Shown: positions 6,581-15,299 of the stretch, in pieces | Layout: each line of letters begins with the position of its first letter | Position numbering within the stretch: position 1 is the stretch's first letter | Source of the DNA: B13-G4 sp030606805 | Lineage (GTDB): Bacteria; Desulfobacterota; Desulfobacteria; Desulfobacterales; ETH-SRB1 | Assembly (NCBI GenBank): GCA_030606805.1 | Contig: JAUWFS010000012.1 | Location: 1-30,194 of the forward strand | Direction: 5' to 3' | Length of the DNA: 30,194 nt | Translations under genes and position numbers: made by a program | The notes under the pieces: generated by a model | The model's database searches: none | Seen by the model: only the letters and a program-made list of their open reading frames with translations | Told to the model about the DNA's origin: nothing

Positions 6581-8239
6581 ATGCCTAAAATAATAAAATA
6601 TAACATGAAAGCCCGTGAAGCTATGCTGAAGGGTGTTACAACTCTTTCTGATGCGGTTGTCGTTACCCTTGGCCCTAAAGGAAGAAATGTTGTTATTGAT
6701 AAATCCTGGGGGTCTCCCACAGTTACAAAGGACGGAGTAACAGTAGCCAAAGAGATTGAACTTGAAGATAAGTTTGAAAACATGGGTGCCCAGATGGTAA
6801 AAGAGGTTGCCAGCAAGACAAGCGATATGGCTGGCGATGGGACAACGACCGCTACAGTTCTTGCCAGAGCGATTTATGAAGAAGGGCAGAAACTTGTCGC
6901 AGCCGGAAACAATCCTATGGCTATAAAACGAGGTATTAACAAGGCTGTTGAGGTTGTTGTCAAAGAACTTCATAGGATTAGCAATCCGACCAAAGAGCAG
7001 CGTGAAATAGCACAGGTAGGCACAATATCTGCCAACAATGACGAAACCATAGGCAATATCATTGCCGAGGCCATGAACAAGGTTGGTAAAGAAGGCGTAA
7101 TTACCGTTGAAGAAGCTAAGACCATGGAAACAACACTTGAGGTTGTTGAAGGTATGCAGTTTGATCGCGGATATCTTTCTCCATATTTTGTGACCGATCC
7201 TGAGAAGATGGTTGTCTCACTTGAAGAGCCTTATATACTCCTTAATGAGAAAAAAATCAGCAATATGAAAGATCTGCTTCCGATTCTTGAGCAGATAGCC
7301 AAAATGGGCAAACCGCTTATGATTATTGCTGAAGATATTGAAGGTGAAGCCCTTGCAACTCTTGTTGTTAACAAGCTGAGAGGTACACTCCAGGTGGCTG
7401 CGGTTAAAGCCCCAGGTTTTGGCGATAGAAGAAAAGCCATGCTTGAGGATATAGCAATTCTGACAGGCGGTCAGGTTGTTTCTGAGGACATAGGGGTTAA
7501 GCTGGAAAATATTACTCTGGCAGATCTTGGTAAAGCAAAACGCATGAACATTGACAAGGATAATACTACTATTGTTGACGGCGCGGGCGCTCGCAGTGCG
7601 CTGGAAGGCCGTGTAAGACAGATTCGTGCTCAAATCGATGAGACAACATCAGATTACGATCGTGAAAAACTCCAGGAGCGTCTCGCAAAACTTATTGGTG
7701 GAGTTGCCGTCATTAATGTTGGTGCTGCAACCGAGACCGAGATGAAGGAAAAGAAGGCTCGCGTTGAAGATGCATTGAACGCTACCCGTGCTGCTGTTGA
7801 AGAAGGTATTGTGCCTGGGGGCGGCGTTGCGCTGGTTCGATGTTTGTCTGTTCTTGATAAGATGAAAATTAAAGCCGACCAGAAGCTTGGTGTAAAGGTT
7901 GTTATGCGTGCTATTGAAGAACCACTTCGTCAGATTGTCAACAATGCAGGCCTTGAAGGTTCTGTTGTGATTGATAAAGTAAAGAGAGGCAAAGATGCTT
8001 ATGGCTTCAATGCAGATACAGACAAATATGAAGATTTGATAGAAGCCGGCGTTATAGATCCTACCAAGGTGGTTCGTTTTGCCCTGCAAAATGCTGGTAG
8101 CGTTGCTTCCTTAATGCTTACAACGGAAGCTATGATCGCTGATAAACCGGAAGAAAGTGCCGGTGCTCCTCCCGCTATGCCTGGCGGAATGGGCGGCGGC
8201 GGAATGGGTGGAATGGGTGGAATGGGCGGAATGATGTAA
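6581..8239 (+). CDS. groEL: Chaperonin GroEL
   Basis: A 552-residue chaperonin in the order usual for the groESL operon, 36 bases after groES with its own GGAGG ribosome site. The ATP-binding motif GDGTTT is at residues 85-90, and the C-terminus is the characteristic Gly-Met tail (GGMGGMGGMM). Length and motifs are fully normal. The gene is closed by a strong terminator 40 bases downstream. Confidence 0.98.
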   Translation: MPKIIKYNMKAREAMLKGVTTLSDAVVVTLGPKGRNVVIDKSWGSPTVTKDGVTVAKEIELEDKFENMGAQMVKEVASKTSDMAGDGTTTATVLARAIYEEGQKLVAAGNNPMAIKRGINKAVEVVVKELHRISNPTKEQREIAQVGTISANNDETIGNIIAEAMNKVGKEGVITVEEAKTMETTLEVVEGMQFDRGYLSPYFVTDPEKMVVSLEEPYILLNEKKISNMKDLLPILEQIAKMGKPLMIIAEDIEGEALATLVVNKLRGTLQVAAVKAPGFGDRRKAMLEDIAILTGGQVVSEDIGVKLENITLADLGKAKRMNIDKDNTTIVDGAGARSALEGRVRQIRAQIDETTSDYDREKLQERLAKLIGGVAVINVGAATETEMKEKKARVEDALNATRAAVEEGIVPGGGVALVRCLSVLDKMKIKADQKLGVKVVMRAIEEPLRQIVNNAGLEGSVVIDKVKRGKDAYGFNADTDKYEDLIEAGVIDPTKVVRFALQNAGSVASLMLTTEAMIADKPEESAGAPPAMPGGMGGGGMGGMGGMGGMM

Positions 8240-8278
8240 TACACTCTTAATGCACTCATCTCGTTCGATGTATTATAT

Positions 8279-8319
8279 AAAAAAAGCCCTTATGCCTTTC
8301 TTGGCATAAGGGCTTTTTT
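8279..8319 (+). terminator. Rho-independent terminator after groEL
   Basis: Stem AAGCCCTTATGCC / GGCATAAGGGCTT with loop TTTCTT, followed by a T run. The A run before it makes the structure symmetrical. Confidence 0.93.
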
Positions 8320-8357
8320 GTTTGTTATTTTTTAGCGAGCCCTTACTATTGAATATC

Positions 8358-8386
8358 TTGACAAATTACAGATAAAATTGTTATTA
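8358..8386 (+). promoter_or_regulatory. Possible promoter for the LysM gene
   Basis: A perfect TTGACA (8358-8363), a 17-base spacer and TTATTA, a weak -10 box. A 14-base perfect palindrome TTGTTGATCAACAA lies downstream at 8440-8453 and could be an operator. Confidence 0.35.
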
Positions 8387-8439
8387 ATTCTCCAGCTTTT
8401 AAAAATTATGTTAATTTGGATGAGCTGAGACAAAAGCTG

Positions 8440-8453
8440 TTGTTGATCAACAA
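8440..8453. promoter_or_regulatory. 14-bp perfect palindrome upstream of the LysM gene
   Basis: TTGTTGATCAACAA sits 27 bases before the chosen start codon, between the candidate promoter and the ribosome site. It has the form of a dimeric repressor site, but no regulator can be named. Confidence 0.35.
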
Positions 8454-8480
8454 TAATTGACAAAGGAATTGGAGCATTTC

Positions 8481-9497
8481 ATGAGTTGTTGTATAAAATT
8501 CCGGTTAGTTATGTATTTGTGCGTGTTTGCTGCAATTGGTTCTTTTCCGGTTAGCTCTTGTGCTGAGGAAAGCGAAACTTTAGTCGAACACGAGGCAGGT
8601 GTTTACTACACCATCCAGAAAGGAGATACGCTCTGGGATCTTTCACGCCGGTTTCTTGATTCACCATGGCAATGGCCTGATATGTGGAGTGAAAACAGCC
8701 AGATTGCCAACCCGCACCGTGTTTATCCGGGTGATCGCATACGTTTGTTCCAGCGTAAGGATGTAGCAAGAAGGGTTGACACAGACCTGGATAAAGAGGT
8801 CGTAGAAGAAAAGGAACCTTTATATTATTTTTATTCTTCAATAGACAAAATCGGGTTTATTAAGAAGGAGCCGGTTACTCCCCTGGGGACTATCTTCGAA
8901 GTCAAAGATGATAAAGAAATGATCAGCAAAGGTGACCTGGTATATATACGGCCAAATGAAGACACATCTTTTATTCCAGGCAATAAGTTTACAGTATATA
9001 GAGCTTTGAAACCATTAAGGGACAGAAGAACAAATTCTTATATTGGGGTACAGCATTATCTGACCGGCATTGTTGAAATTACGAAAATTGAGCCGGAATT
9101 TGCCGTGGCCAGAGTTGTTCAGTCCTTCAGGTCTATTGAAGTCAATGATCTCTTAATACCTTATGTAAAAAGGTCGCCCAAAATTATACTTACTGAAAGC
9201 AAAAAAGAACTTGCAGGTAAGATAATTGAAGCAGAGGAGCATGCAAGTATCATAGGAGATAACACAGTTGCATTTATAGACAAAGGAAACAAAGACGGTG
9301 TAAAGCCAGGACAAAGGTACAGCATATTTTACAGGGAAAAGAAGCGCCTTGATCCGAAAACAAAGGGAGATGTTTACTTAACTCCGGTTGATTTCGGCAC
9401 ACTGCTTGTTCTTCATGCCGAAGAAACAACATCAACGGTTATTATTACAAGCGCTGAAAAAAGTATTTATCCTGGTGCGGATATTCATTTGCCATAG
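8481..9497 (+). CDS. Exported LysM-domain protein
   Basis: A 338-residue exported protein. ATG 8481 is preferred over TTG 8457 because GGAG lies six bases upstream. Residues 1-27 form a signal sequence; PVSSC at 23-27 fits a loose lipobox, so it may be a lipoprotein, otherwise cleavage is after the alanine that follows. A LysM domain spans about 43-90 (YTIQKGDTLWDLSRRF, then PHRVYPGDRIRL) and would bind peptidoglycan. The remaining 250 residues are beta-rich and not recognised, although proteins of this layout are common in Desulfobacterota. It is a single gene, with a 178-base gap before the cytochrome. Confidence 0.85.
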   Translation: MSCCIKFRLVMYLCVFAAIGSFPVSSCAEESETLVEHEAGVYYTIQKGDTLWDLSRRFLDSPWQWPDMWSENSQIANPHRVYPGDRIRLFQRKDVARRVDTDLDKEVVEEKEPLYYFYSSIDKIGFIKKEPVTPLGTIFEVKDDKEMISKGDLVYIRPNEDTSFIPGNKFTVYRALKPLRDRRTNSYIGVQHYLTGIVEITKIEPEFAVARVVQSFRSIEVNDLLIPYVKRSPKIILTESKKELAGKIIEAEEHASIIGDNTVAFIDKGNKDGVKPGQRYSIFYREKKRLDPKTKGDVYLTPVDFGTLLVLHAEETTSTVIITSAEKSIYPGADIHLP

Positions 9498-9577
9498 CGA
9501 TAATGCAAAACAGTTATTATTTCATAAAAAGAACTAAAAGCGAAAAGCGCCCGGGAAAGACACTGAGAAAGAGTTGC

Positions 9578-9606
9578 TTGACTTTGGTTTTTTATGGAAT
9601 TATAAA
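9578..9606 (+). promoter_or_regulatory. Sigma-70-type promoter for the 12-heme cytochrome
   Basis: TTGACT (9578-9583), an exact 17-base spacer and TATAAA (9601-9606), about 70 bases upstream of the ATG. Confidence 0.6.
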
Positions 9607-9675
9607 AATTAGAAAGGCTGGAAGGATAAAAGTATAATAATTGCTCTATACATACTTGCTATTCAGGAAAGAATA

Positions 9676-11841
9676 ATGAAAATATCATTGATATATATAT
9701 TTTCCGTAATTTTTTCCCTTGTGTTTTGCGGCCAGATTACGGCCAAAGTGACTGGAGTGTGCTCAAACTGCCATACCATGCACAACAGTCAGGGTGGGGC
9801 TCCGATGGCTGATTATGGGCCATCCTCCGGAGTAAATCCAAATCCCTGTCTTACACTGGGCGACTGCGTTGGCTGTCATGCTTATAATTCTGGCACAGGG
9901 GCTAACGTCGAAGACATTGGGGGAAGTCTGGTCCCCCAAGTCTGGCACATTGGAGCAGACCTTGCTGCGGGAAATTTTAGATACATTGCCACAGGTACTG
10001 ACGATAACAAAGGGCACAACGTATTTGCTATTGAGCAGGAAAATAATTCGGACATGTTTCCTCCGCCAGGGTATGAAACAGATCCGGAAATTACTGCGAC
10101 CAACTTTTCATGTGCAGGAAAGTATGGATGTCATGGAGACCGTACCGTAATAGGCGAAACTACTTCCATGAAAGGCGCTCATCATGCTGATGATAGTACT
10201 ATTGACGGCCTTTCGACTGGAACAAGTTATCGATTCTTAAAAGGTGTTCTCGGCCTTGAGAATAATGGTGATGATCCATGGCAAAATGCAAGTCTTACCG
10301 ATCATAATGAATATAAAGGACTTACTTCACCTGACGATAGTGCTTCTGATACAAGCCCGGGCACAGGGGGCTCTATAAGCGGCTTTTGTGCGGAATGTCA
10401 TGAGTATTATCATGGTGATGATTTAGATGAGACAGGTGCAAGCTTTTCGCCCTGGATAAGGCATCCAACTGATATTTCTTTACCTTCGAGTGGAGAATAT
10501 AAAAATTATATAGATTACAGCATTGTGGCACCGGTAGCCAGAGTAACCTTGCCCGAAACTCCGTCAGGCGCAGTTACTCCCACGGGTACAAACGATGACA
10601 TAGTTATGTGTCTTTCGTGCCATGGGGCTCATGCTACAAACTTTTATAAACTTATGCGGTGGGATTATAATGGTGATAAGGGTGGTGATCTCGCACAGCA
10701 ATTGTCCGGGTGTAATGTTTGTCATACGTCGAAGATGGGCGGCGTCAGTTATGCAAGGAGTTATCTTGATTCGGCCCATGGCACACAGAACGACGCTATT
10801 ACCGGCGTAAGCCGTCTCAACTCCTACACAGATGGGCATTGCGCCCACTGCCACGAGCAGCATGCGAGTATTGGTGGAGATGAACCATCGCCGGATTCAC
10901 CTGCCGGTCCTGACGACTATTTGCTGTTTAGTGATAACCACACGAGCCAGACTGTTAATTTTTGTTTCGACTGTCATTGTGGTACCACCCAGACAGGAGG
11001 CATTTTTAACCGGAGTTACAGCTATCGTGCAGGTGACTGGTCTGATGATACCCCTGATGATATTCTTGAAGCATTTAAATATGGCCCACCTACTAATTTG
11101 ACTACCAGTTCATCCCATAGGCTGGATGATATAAGCACATTCATTAATGGCAAATGGGGATATACTGCAAACTCTAACCCCTGTACAGCCTGTCATAATC
11201 CGCACGCTGTCCAGGGAGATCCTGCAAATTCACCAAATAACGCGAAGAGTTCCGGCACAAGGGGCTATCCGGTCTCTCTCCCAAGTGACCACGTCGACAA
11301 GTATGTATGGGATGTCTATGGAGATGATACCGGGGAGAAGATGAGGGATTATTCGAGCTACTACCAGGCCCCTTATCGCAGCGGTTCCACCTCTGTTTAC
11401 GAACCGGATGGCTCTACCACAATAGACGGCACTAATCTGACCGACTATGTCACCTTCTGCACCGACTGCCATCATTATTCACCCACACCCGTTAGTACCA
11501 GGTTGGACAACACCAACCTCAAGGATATCGATTGGAGTGTCACAGGTGATTATCACGGCAAGAAAGATGGCGTGGGGGGAAAAAAAGCTCCTTATACCGA
11601 TGCTACAAATTATGTCCTGGCTTGCACTGACTGCCATGAGCCGCATGGTTCCCCTAACTATTGTTATTTAATACGAAAAGAAGTAAACGGTGGTACCACT
11701 GATTTTAGCGGCAATACGCGGGCGGCCTGGGACAGCCTGTGCATCCAGTGCCATACCAGTAAGCTGGCGACACCTTACTGTTCAGAAGACAGTGGTTCGC
11801 AGCTTTGTTCCAGTTGCCATTCCCACGGGTCAAATTTTTGA
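9676..11841 (+). CDS. Secreted multiheme c-type cytochrome (12 CXXCH)
   Basis: A 721-residue protein with a signal peptide (about residues 1-23). Twelve canonical heme c motifs CXXCH start at residues 29, 64, 238, 312, 346, 389, 430, 503, 595, 650, 689 and 711. A further CX5CH (C146-H153, CAGKYGCH) may be an atypical site. Many extra histidines, as in CHTMH, CHGAH, CHEQH and CHNPH, suit distal ligands. The spacers are rich in Gly, Ser, Thr and Asp, as in exposed cytochromes. Such proteins carry electrons across the periplasm or outside the cell; no outer-membrane porin partner is visible. The next gene starts 39 bases later but is metabolic, so co-function is uncertain. The family is not more precisely assignable by eye. 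Confidence 0.9.
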   Translation: MKISLIYIFSVIFSLVFCGQITAKVTGVCSNCHTMHNSQGGAPMADYGPSSGVNPNPCLTLGDCVGCHAYNSGTGANVEDIGGSLVPQVWHIGADLAAGNFRYIATGTDDNKGHNVFAIEQENNSDMFPPPGYETDPEITATNFSCAGKYGCHGDRTVIGETTSMKGAHHADDSTIDGLSTGTSYRFLKGVLGLENNGDDPWQNASLTDHNEYKGLTSPDDSASDTSPGTGGSISGFCAECHEYYHGDDLDETGASFSPWIRHPTDISLPSSGEYKNYIDYSIVAPVARVTLPETPSGAVTPTGTNDDIVMCLSCHGAHATNFYKLMRWDYNGDKGGDLAQQLSGCNVCHTSKMGGVSYARSYLDSAHGTQNDAITGVSRLNSYTDGHCAHCHEQHASIGGDEPSPDSPAGPDDYLLFSDNHTSQTVNFCFDCHCGTTQTGGIFNRSYSYRAGDWSDDTPDDILEAFKYGPPTNLTTSSSHRLDDISTFINGKWGYTANSNPCTACHNPHAVQGDPANSPNNAKSSGTRGYPVSLPSDHVDKYVWDVYGDDTGEKMRDYSSYYQAPYRSGSTSVYEPDGSTTIDGTNLTDYVTFCTDCHHYSPTPVSTRLDNTNLKDIDWSVTGDYHGKKDGVGGKKAPYTDATNYVLACTDCHEPHGSPNYCYLIRKEVNGGTTDFSGNTRAAWDSLCIQCHTSKLATPYCSEDSGSQLCSSCHSHGSNF

Positions 11842-11880
11842 CCGAGTCCTTACGATCTGAAGTTTCTTCTGGAATAGAAT

Positions 11881-13851
11881 ATGAATAGTTTGTGGAATGA
11901 CGATGATACTAAAGCCTTCTTAAATAATCCATTGCAGTTAAGGGTTTATACATCCAGGCTGTTAGGCCAGGAGTCCGAGTTGGTTTTACATGGCGGAGGC
12001 AACACCTCGGTTAAGGTTAAGAAAGAGAATATCTTTGGGGATATCGAAGAAATTCTTTATGTAAAAGGAAGCGGAGTGGATTTAACAGATATACAGCCCG
12101 CTGGATTTGCTCCTGTCAAACTTGAAGTTCTTAACAAAATGGCCTCGCTGGAGAAGCTTGATGATGCCGAGCTGCTCAGACTTCAAAGAACTTCAATGCT
12201 TGATCCCGACTCTCCCAATCCTTCCATAGAAGCAATTTTGCACGCCATCATACCTTTTAAATATGTTGATCATACTCATGCGGATTCGGTTGTTACGATT
12301 TCAAATAATGAAAGGGGAGAAAAGCTGATCCGGGAGATTTATAAAGAACGGGTTCTGATTGTGCCTTATGTAATGCCCGGTTTTATTTTAGCAAAAAAAG
12401 TTTATGAATTGACCCGAGATTTAGACTGGAGCAAAGTTGAAGGTATAATCCTGTTAAATCATGGGGTATTTACTTTTTCAGACGATGCTCGAACGAGTTA
12501 TGAAAGAATGATTCATATTGCCTCGCCGGCAGATGATTATCTTAAAAAACAGGGTGTTTTTGACTCTGTTGCCAAAGCTGAACCGCTCGAAGATTTGCTG
12601 TCACTGGCACGTATCCGTCATCAAGTTTCTGCCGCAAAAGGGGATGCGATGATAGCCAGGATAGATCAAAGTTATGAGGCCTGTGGTTTTGCAAATCTTT
12701 CTGATATTGATTCAATTTCCACACGCGGACCTATGACTATGGATCATGTGATCCGCACAAAGCCGATTCCTGTTATACTAAAAAACGATATTGAGAAAGA
12801 TATAGCCGATTATTCTTCAAAATATAAAAAATATTTTGATCGGAATACCGATGGCCATATGGAATGCCTTGATACAGCGCCTCGATGGGGTATCTGGCCG
12901 AAATATGGCACAATATCATTTGGACGAAGTGTAAAAGAAGCAGAAATAGTGACAGATATAGCAGATCATACAATACACGCAATTCAGCTTGGCGAGGCTT
13001 TAGGGGGGTGGAAACCTCTTCCTGAAAAAGATATTTTCCACATGGAATACTGGACATTGCAACAGGCTAAATTAAAGAAAAAAGAGAGTTATCTTGAATT
13101 GCATGGCAAGATAGCGCTAATAACAGGCGCTGCCAGCGGGATTGGCAGAGCCTGCGCAGAAGCGTTATCTGACCAAGGCGCAGTTATTGTTGGGCTTGAT
13201 ATTAATCCTGAGATTGCAGAGATATTCAATCAGCAGGATCGGGCAGGATTGACTTGCGATGTCACTGATGATAAGGCCGTGCAGAAAGCGGTTGAGTTTA
13301 TTGTTCGGAGTTTTGGAGGTCTTGATATTCTGGTGACCAATGCAGGAATATTTCCTGCCAGCCGGAGTATTGAGGAAATGGATGCTGAAACCTGGAATCG
13401 AAGCATGGAAATAAATTTAACCAGCCATCAGAGATTGTTAAAATCATGCATACCTTATCTTAAACAGGGCATTGATCCTGCGGTTATTTTTATAGCTTCC
13501 AAAAACGTTCCAGCTCCGGGGCCTGGCGCTTCCGCCTATTCGGTTGCCAAGGCCGGCCTGACTCAGCTCGCGCGTATAGCTGCAATGGAATTGGCCGTTT
13601 TTGGCATTCGTGTTAATATAGTTCATCCGGATGCTGTTTTTGACACAGGAATCTGGACTCAGGAAGTGCTGGAGGGTCGGGCTAAGCATTACGGGCTGAC
13701 AGTTGCAGAATATAAGACTAAAAATCTTTTGAAAACAGAAGTGACATCAAAAGATGTTGCCGCTATGGTCTGTGCTATGGCCGGCAGAGCTTTTGCGAAG
13801 ACAACAGGCGCTCAGGTTCCGATTGATGGGGGCAATGAAAGAGTTATTTAA
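11881..13851 (+). CDS. Bifunctional class II aldolase / short-chain dehydrogenase
   Basis: A 656-residue fusion of the rhamnulose-1-phosphate aldolase/SDR type. Residues 1 to about 400 are a class II aldolase/adducin domain: GGGNTSVK at 38-45, zinc-ligand motif HTHAD at 131-135 and NHG at 193-195. Residues about 408-656 are an SDR dehydrogenase: NAD(P)-binding TGAASGIG at 415-422, NAG at 487-489 and catalytic YSVAK at 553-557. The family cleaves a ketose phosphate to dihydroxyacetone phosphate and an aldehyde such as lactaldehyde, then reduces or oxidises the product. No kinase, isomerase or sugar transporter lies nearby, so the sugar is unknown. A weak ribosome site (TCTGGA) precedes ATG 11881. 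An LsrF-type aldolase follows, separated only by a MITE. Confidence 0.88.
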   Translation: MNSLWNDDDTKAFLNNPLQLRVYTSRLLGQESELVLHGGGNTSVKVKKENIFGDIEEILYVKGSGVDLTDIQPAGFAPVKLEVLNKMASLEKLDDAELLRLQRTSMLDPDSPNPSIEAILHAIIPFKYVDHTHADSVVTISNNERGEKLIREIYKERVLIVPYVMPGFILAKKVYELTRDLDWSKVEGIILLNHGVFTFSDDARTSYERMIHIASPADDYLKKQGVFDSVAKAEPLEDLLSLARIRHQVSAAKGDAMIARIDQSYEACGFANLSDIDSISTRGPMTMDHVIRTKPIPVILKNDIEKDIADYSSKYKKYFDRNTDGHMECLDTAPRWGIWPKYGTISFGRSVKEAEIVTDIADHTIHAIQLGEALGGWKPLPEKDIFHMEYWTLQQAKLKKKESYLELHGKIALITGAASGIGRACAEALSDQGAVIVGLDINPEIAEIFNQQDRAGLTCDVTDDKAVQKAVEFIVRSFGGLDILVTNAGIFPASRSIEEMDAETWNRSMEINLTSHQRLLKSCIPYLKQGIDPAVIFIASKNVPAPGPGASAYSVAKAGLTQLARIAAMELAVFGIRVNIVHPDAVFDTGIWTQEVLEGRAKHYGLTVAEYKTKNLLKTEVTSKDVAAMVCAMAGRAFAKTTGAQVPIDGGNERVI

Positions 13852-13852
13852 A

Positions 13853-13997
13853 TAGTGCCTGAACGAAAACTGCTAATTTTTCCAATTTCTGCGTCAGGCT
13901 TAAATTTTAATCCTCAAAATACTCCATGTATTTCTGCGGTTAAAATTTGCGCCTTCCTTGAACTTGAAAAAATTTTCTAGTTTTCGTTCGGGCACTA
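13853..13997 (+). mobile_element. MITE-like element 2 (145 bp)
   Basis: Terminal inverted repeats of 19 bases (13853-13871, TAGTGCCTGAACGAAAACT, and 13979-13997) differ at one position. The 92-base core at 13882-13973 is about 85% identical to that of element 1 in reverse orientation (for example GCGTCAGGCT and CGCCTTCCTTGAACTTGAA are conserved), but the terminal repeats are unrelated. It begins one base after the stop codon of the aldolase/SDR gene and ends just before the ribosome site of the LsrF-type gene. There is no reading frame. Ends in TA suggest a TA target duplication. Confidence 0.75.
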
Positions 13998-14017
13998 AAT
14001 AGAGAGGAGATGTATAT

Positions 14018-14896
14018 ATGCCGGATGTCGATGAAATAAAAGAGGCGAAAAAGTTTCATACAGATGTTCCTTATAAAACAGAGGGTTTTTTCCTTAAAGG
14101 CTCAAATTCACTTGACTGGGGAATGAAAAACAGACTTGCCCGGATTTTTAATCCAAAATCCGGCCGTACTGTTATGCTGGCTATTGACCACGGATATTTT
14201 CAGGGTCCGACTACCGGTCTGGAAAGAGTTGATATCAATATTCTTCCTCTTGCCCCTTATGCCGACACAATTATGCTTACCCGTGGGATTCTGAGAAGCA
14301 TTGTGCCTCCTTCGTTTACAAAATCCATTGTTCTAAGGGTTTCAGGTGGAACCAGTATCTTGAAAGAACTATCCAATGAGGCAATTGCTGTTGGTATAGA
14401 GGAGTCGATACGTCTTAATGCCTGTGCAATGGCTGTCCAGGTATTCATAGGCGGTGAGTATGAAAAGGAGTCAATTATCAATATGACTCGTATGGTTGAT
14501 ATGGGGACGCGCTATGGGATTCCCACTCTGGCAGTTACTGCGGTCGGCAGGGATATGAACCGTGATGTCCGTTATTTCAGGCTTGCAACAAGAATTTGTG
14601 CGGAACTTGGCGCGCATTACATTAAGACATATTATATTGAAGAAGGTTTTGAAACCGTCACATCTTCCTGCCCTGTCCCCATTGTAATGGCTGGTGGCAA
14701 GAAGCTTCCTGAGCTGGATGCCCTTACAATGGCTTACAGGGCGATTCAGGAAGGAGCGAGCGGCGTAGATATGGGAAGAAATATATTCCAGTCCGAATCA
14801 CCAATCGCAATGATACAGGCTGTTGGAGCCGTAGTGCACGATAATGAGACTCCGGGGAAGGCTTTTGAGCTCTATAATACATTAAAAAATCAGTAA
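14018..14896 (+). CDS. lsrF: LsrF-type class I aldolase / thiolase family protein
   Basis: A 292-residue TIM-barrel protein of the DeoC/LsrF-FbaB family. VMLAIDHGYFQGPTTGLER at about 52-70 is the LsrF signature, and HYIKTYY places the Schiff-base lysine at K203. VMAGGKKLPELD and GVDMGRNIFQ form the phosphate-binding end of the barrel. In E. coli LsrF transfers an acetyl group from the phosphorylated AI-2 breakdown product to CoA, giving dihydroxyacetone phosphate. Here there is no lsr operon; the neighbour is an aldolase/SDR fusion, so a role in deoxysugar or related carbon-phosphate breakdown is as likely as AI-2 processing. AGAGGAGA lies seven bases before the ATG. The N-terminal 30 residues are typical of this subfamily. 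Confidence 0.82.
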   Translation: MPDVDEIKEAKKFHTDVPYKTEGFFLKGSNSLDWGMKNRLARIFNPKSGRTVMLAIDHGYFQGPTTGLERVDINILPLAPYADTIMLTRGILRSIVPPSFTKSIVLRVSGGTSILKELSNEAIAVGIEESIRLNACAMAVQVFIGGEYEKESIINMTRMVDMGTRYGIPTLAVTAVGRDMNRDVRYFRLATRICAELGAHYIKTYYIEEGFETVTSSCPVPIVMAGGKKLPELDALTMAYRAIQEGASGVDMGRNIFQSESPIAMIQAVGAVVHDNETPGKAFELYNTLKNQ

Positions 14897-15094
14897 GCGT
14901 TCACGTAACGCTGAAATTAGAAACTGGAAAATAGAAATTTGGCCTTCATGCTTTTGTACTGTTGATAAACGTATTCAATTTGAGGCCGAGTTTTTCAACT
15001 ATTGCTTTGTATTCCGCCAGCTTGTAAACATCCAACTCGTATCATCTCTCCTAAATTTCTACTTTCCAATTTCAAGTTTCAAGCCGTGAACGGC
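14897..15094. repeat. Repeat element C: inverted arrays around a four-helix-bundle mini-gene
   Basis: The ends (14897-14940 and 15049-15094) form an imperfect inverted repeat built from GTTCACG and GAAATTNGAAA-type units (right end GCCGTGAACGGC). Between them, on the minus strand, is a short decayed frame resembling the N- and C-termini of a four-helix-bundle protein. The design (repeat arrays, four-helix fragment, inverted arrays) parallels elements A and B, although the repeat units differ. Confidence 0.6.
14946..15045 (-). pseudogene. Internally deleted, frameshifted four-helix-bundle protein gene
   Basis: On the minus strand AGGAGAG precedes an ATG at 15045. One base later the frame opens into YELDVYKLAEYKAIV and on to LKLNTFINSTKA with a stop at 14946. 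YELDVYKLAE is typical of the N-terminus of four-helix-bundle (S23-type) proteins and LNTFINSTK of their C-terminus; the middle, about 80 residues, is missing and the start is out of frame by two bases. It is therefore a dead miniature copy. The C-terminal match is weaker than the N-terminal one. Confidence 0.55.
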
Positions 15095-15156
15095 TACCAA
15101 TTCATCAATGCTTGACATCTGCCATATCAATATCCAAGTCTTTTACCCGAATCTCA

Positions 15157-15299
15157 GGTAGTCCCTACAAAGCAATGCAGGTTAGGGAATATCGCCCTGT
15201 ATTACTTTGTAAACACTTGATTTTTCGTTATGTGCTGCCAGAAGCCATGCTATGTAACTTGTTGAAATTATTGACCTGCACTGTTTTGTAGGGACTACC
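15157..15299. mobile_element. MITE-like element 3 (143 bp) with 8-bp target duplication
   Basis: Terminal inverted repeats of 26 bases (15157-15182, starting GGTAGTCCCTACAAA, and 15274-15299) match at 24 positions. The direct repeat GAATCTCA occurs on both sides (15149-15156 and 15300-15307), the expected 8-bp target duplication. There is no coding capacity. The clean duplication indicates a recent insertion. It appears to split a short minus-strand reading frame (15359 down to 15105). The transposase family cannot be named with confidence; 8-bp duplications with GG termini occur in, for example, the ISL3 and IS1595 families. Confidence 0.85.

Noticed and set aside
7999..8259. Pro-rich minus-strand frame opposite the groEL 3' end
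   Set aside because: Antisense shadow of the Gly-Met tail of groEL.
10564..10863. Cys-containing minus-strand frame within the cytochrome
   Set aside because: Shadow of the heme-motif codons; no ribosome site and no independent support.
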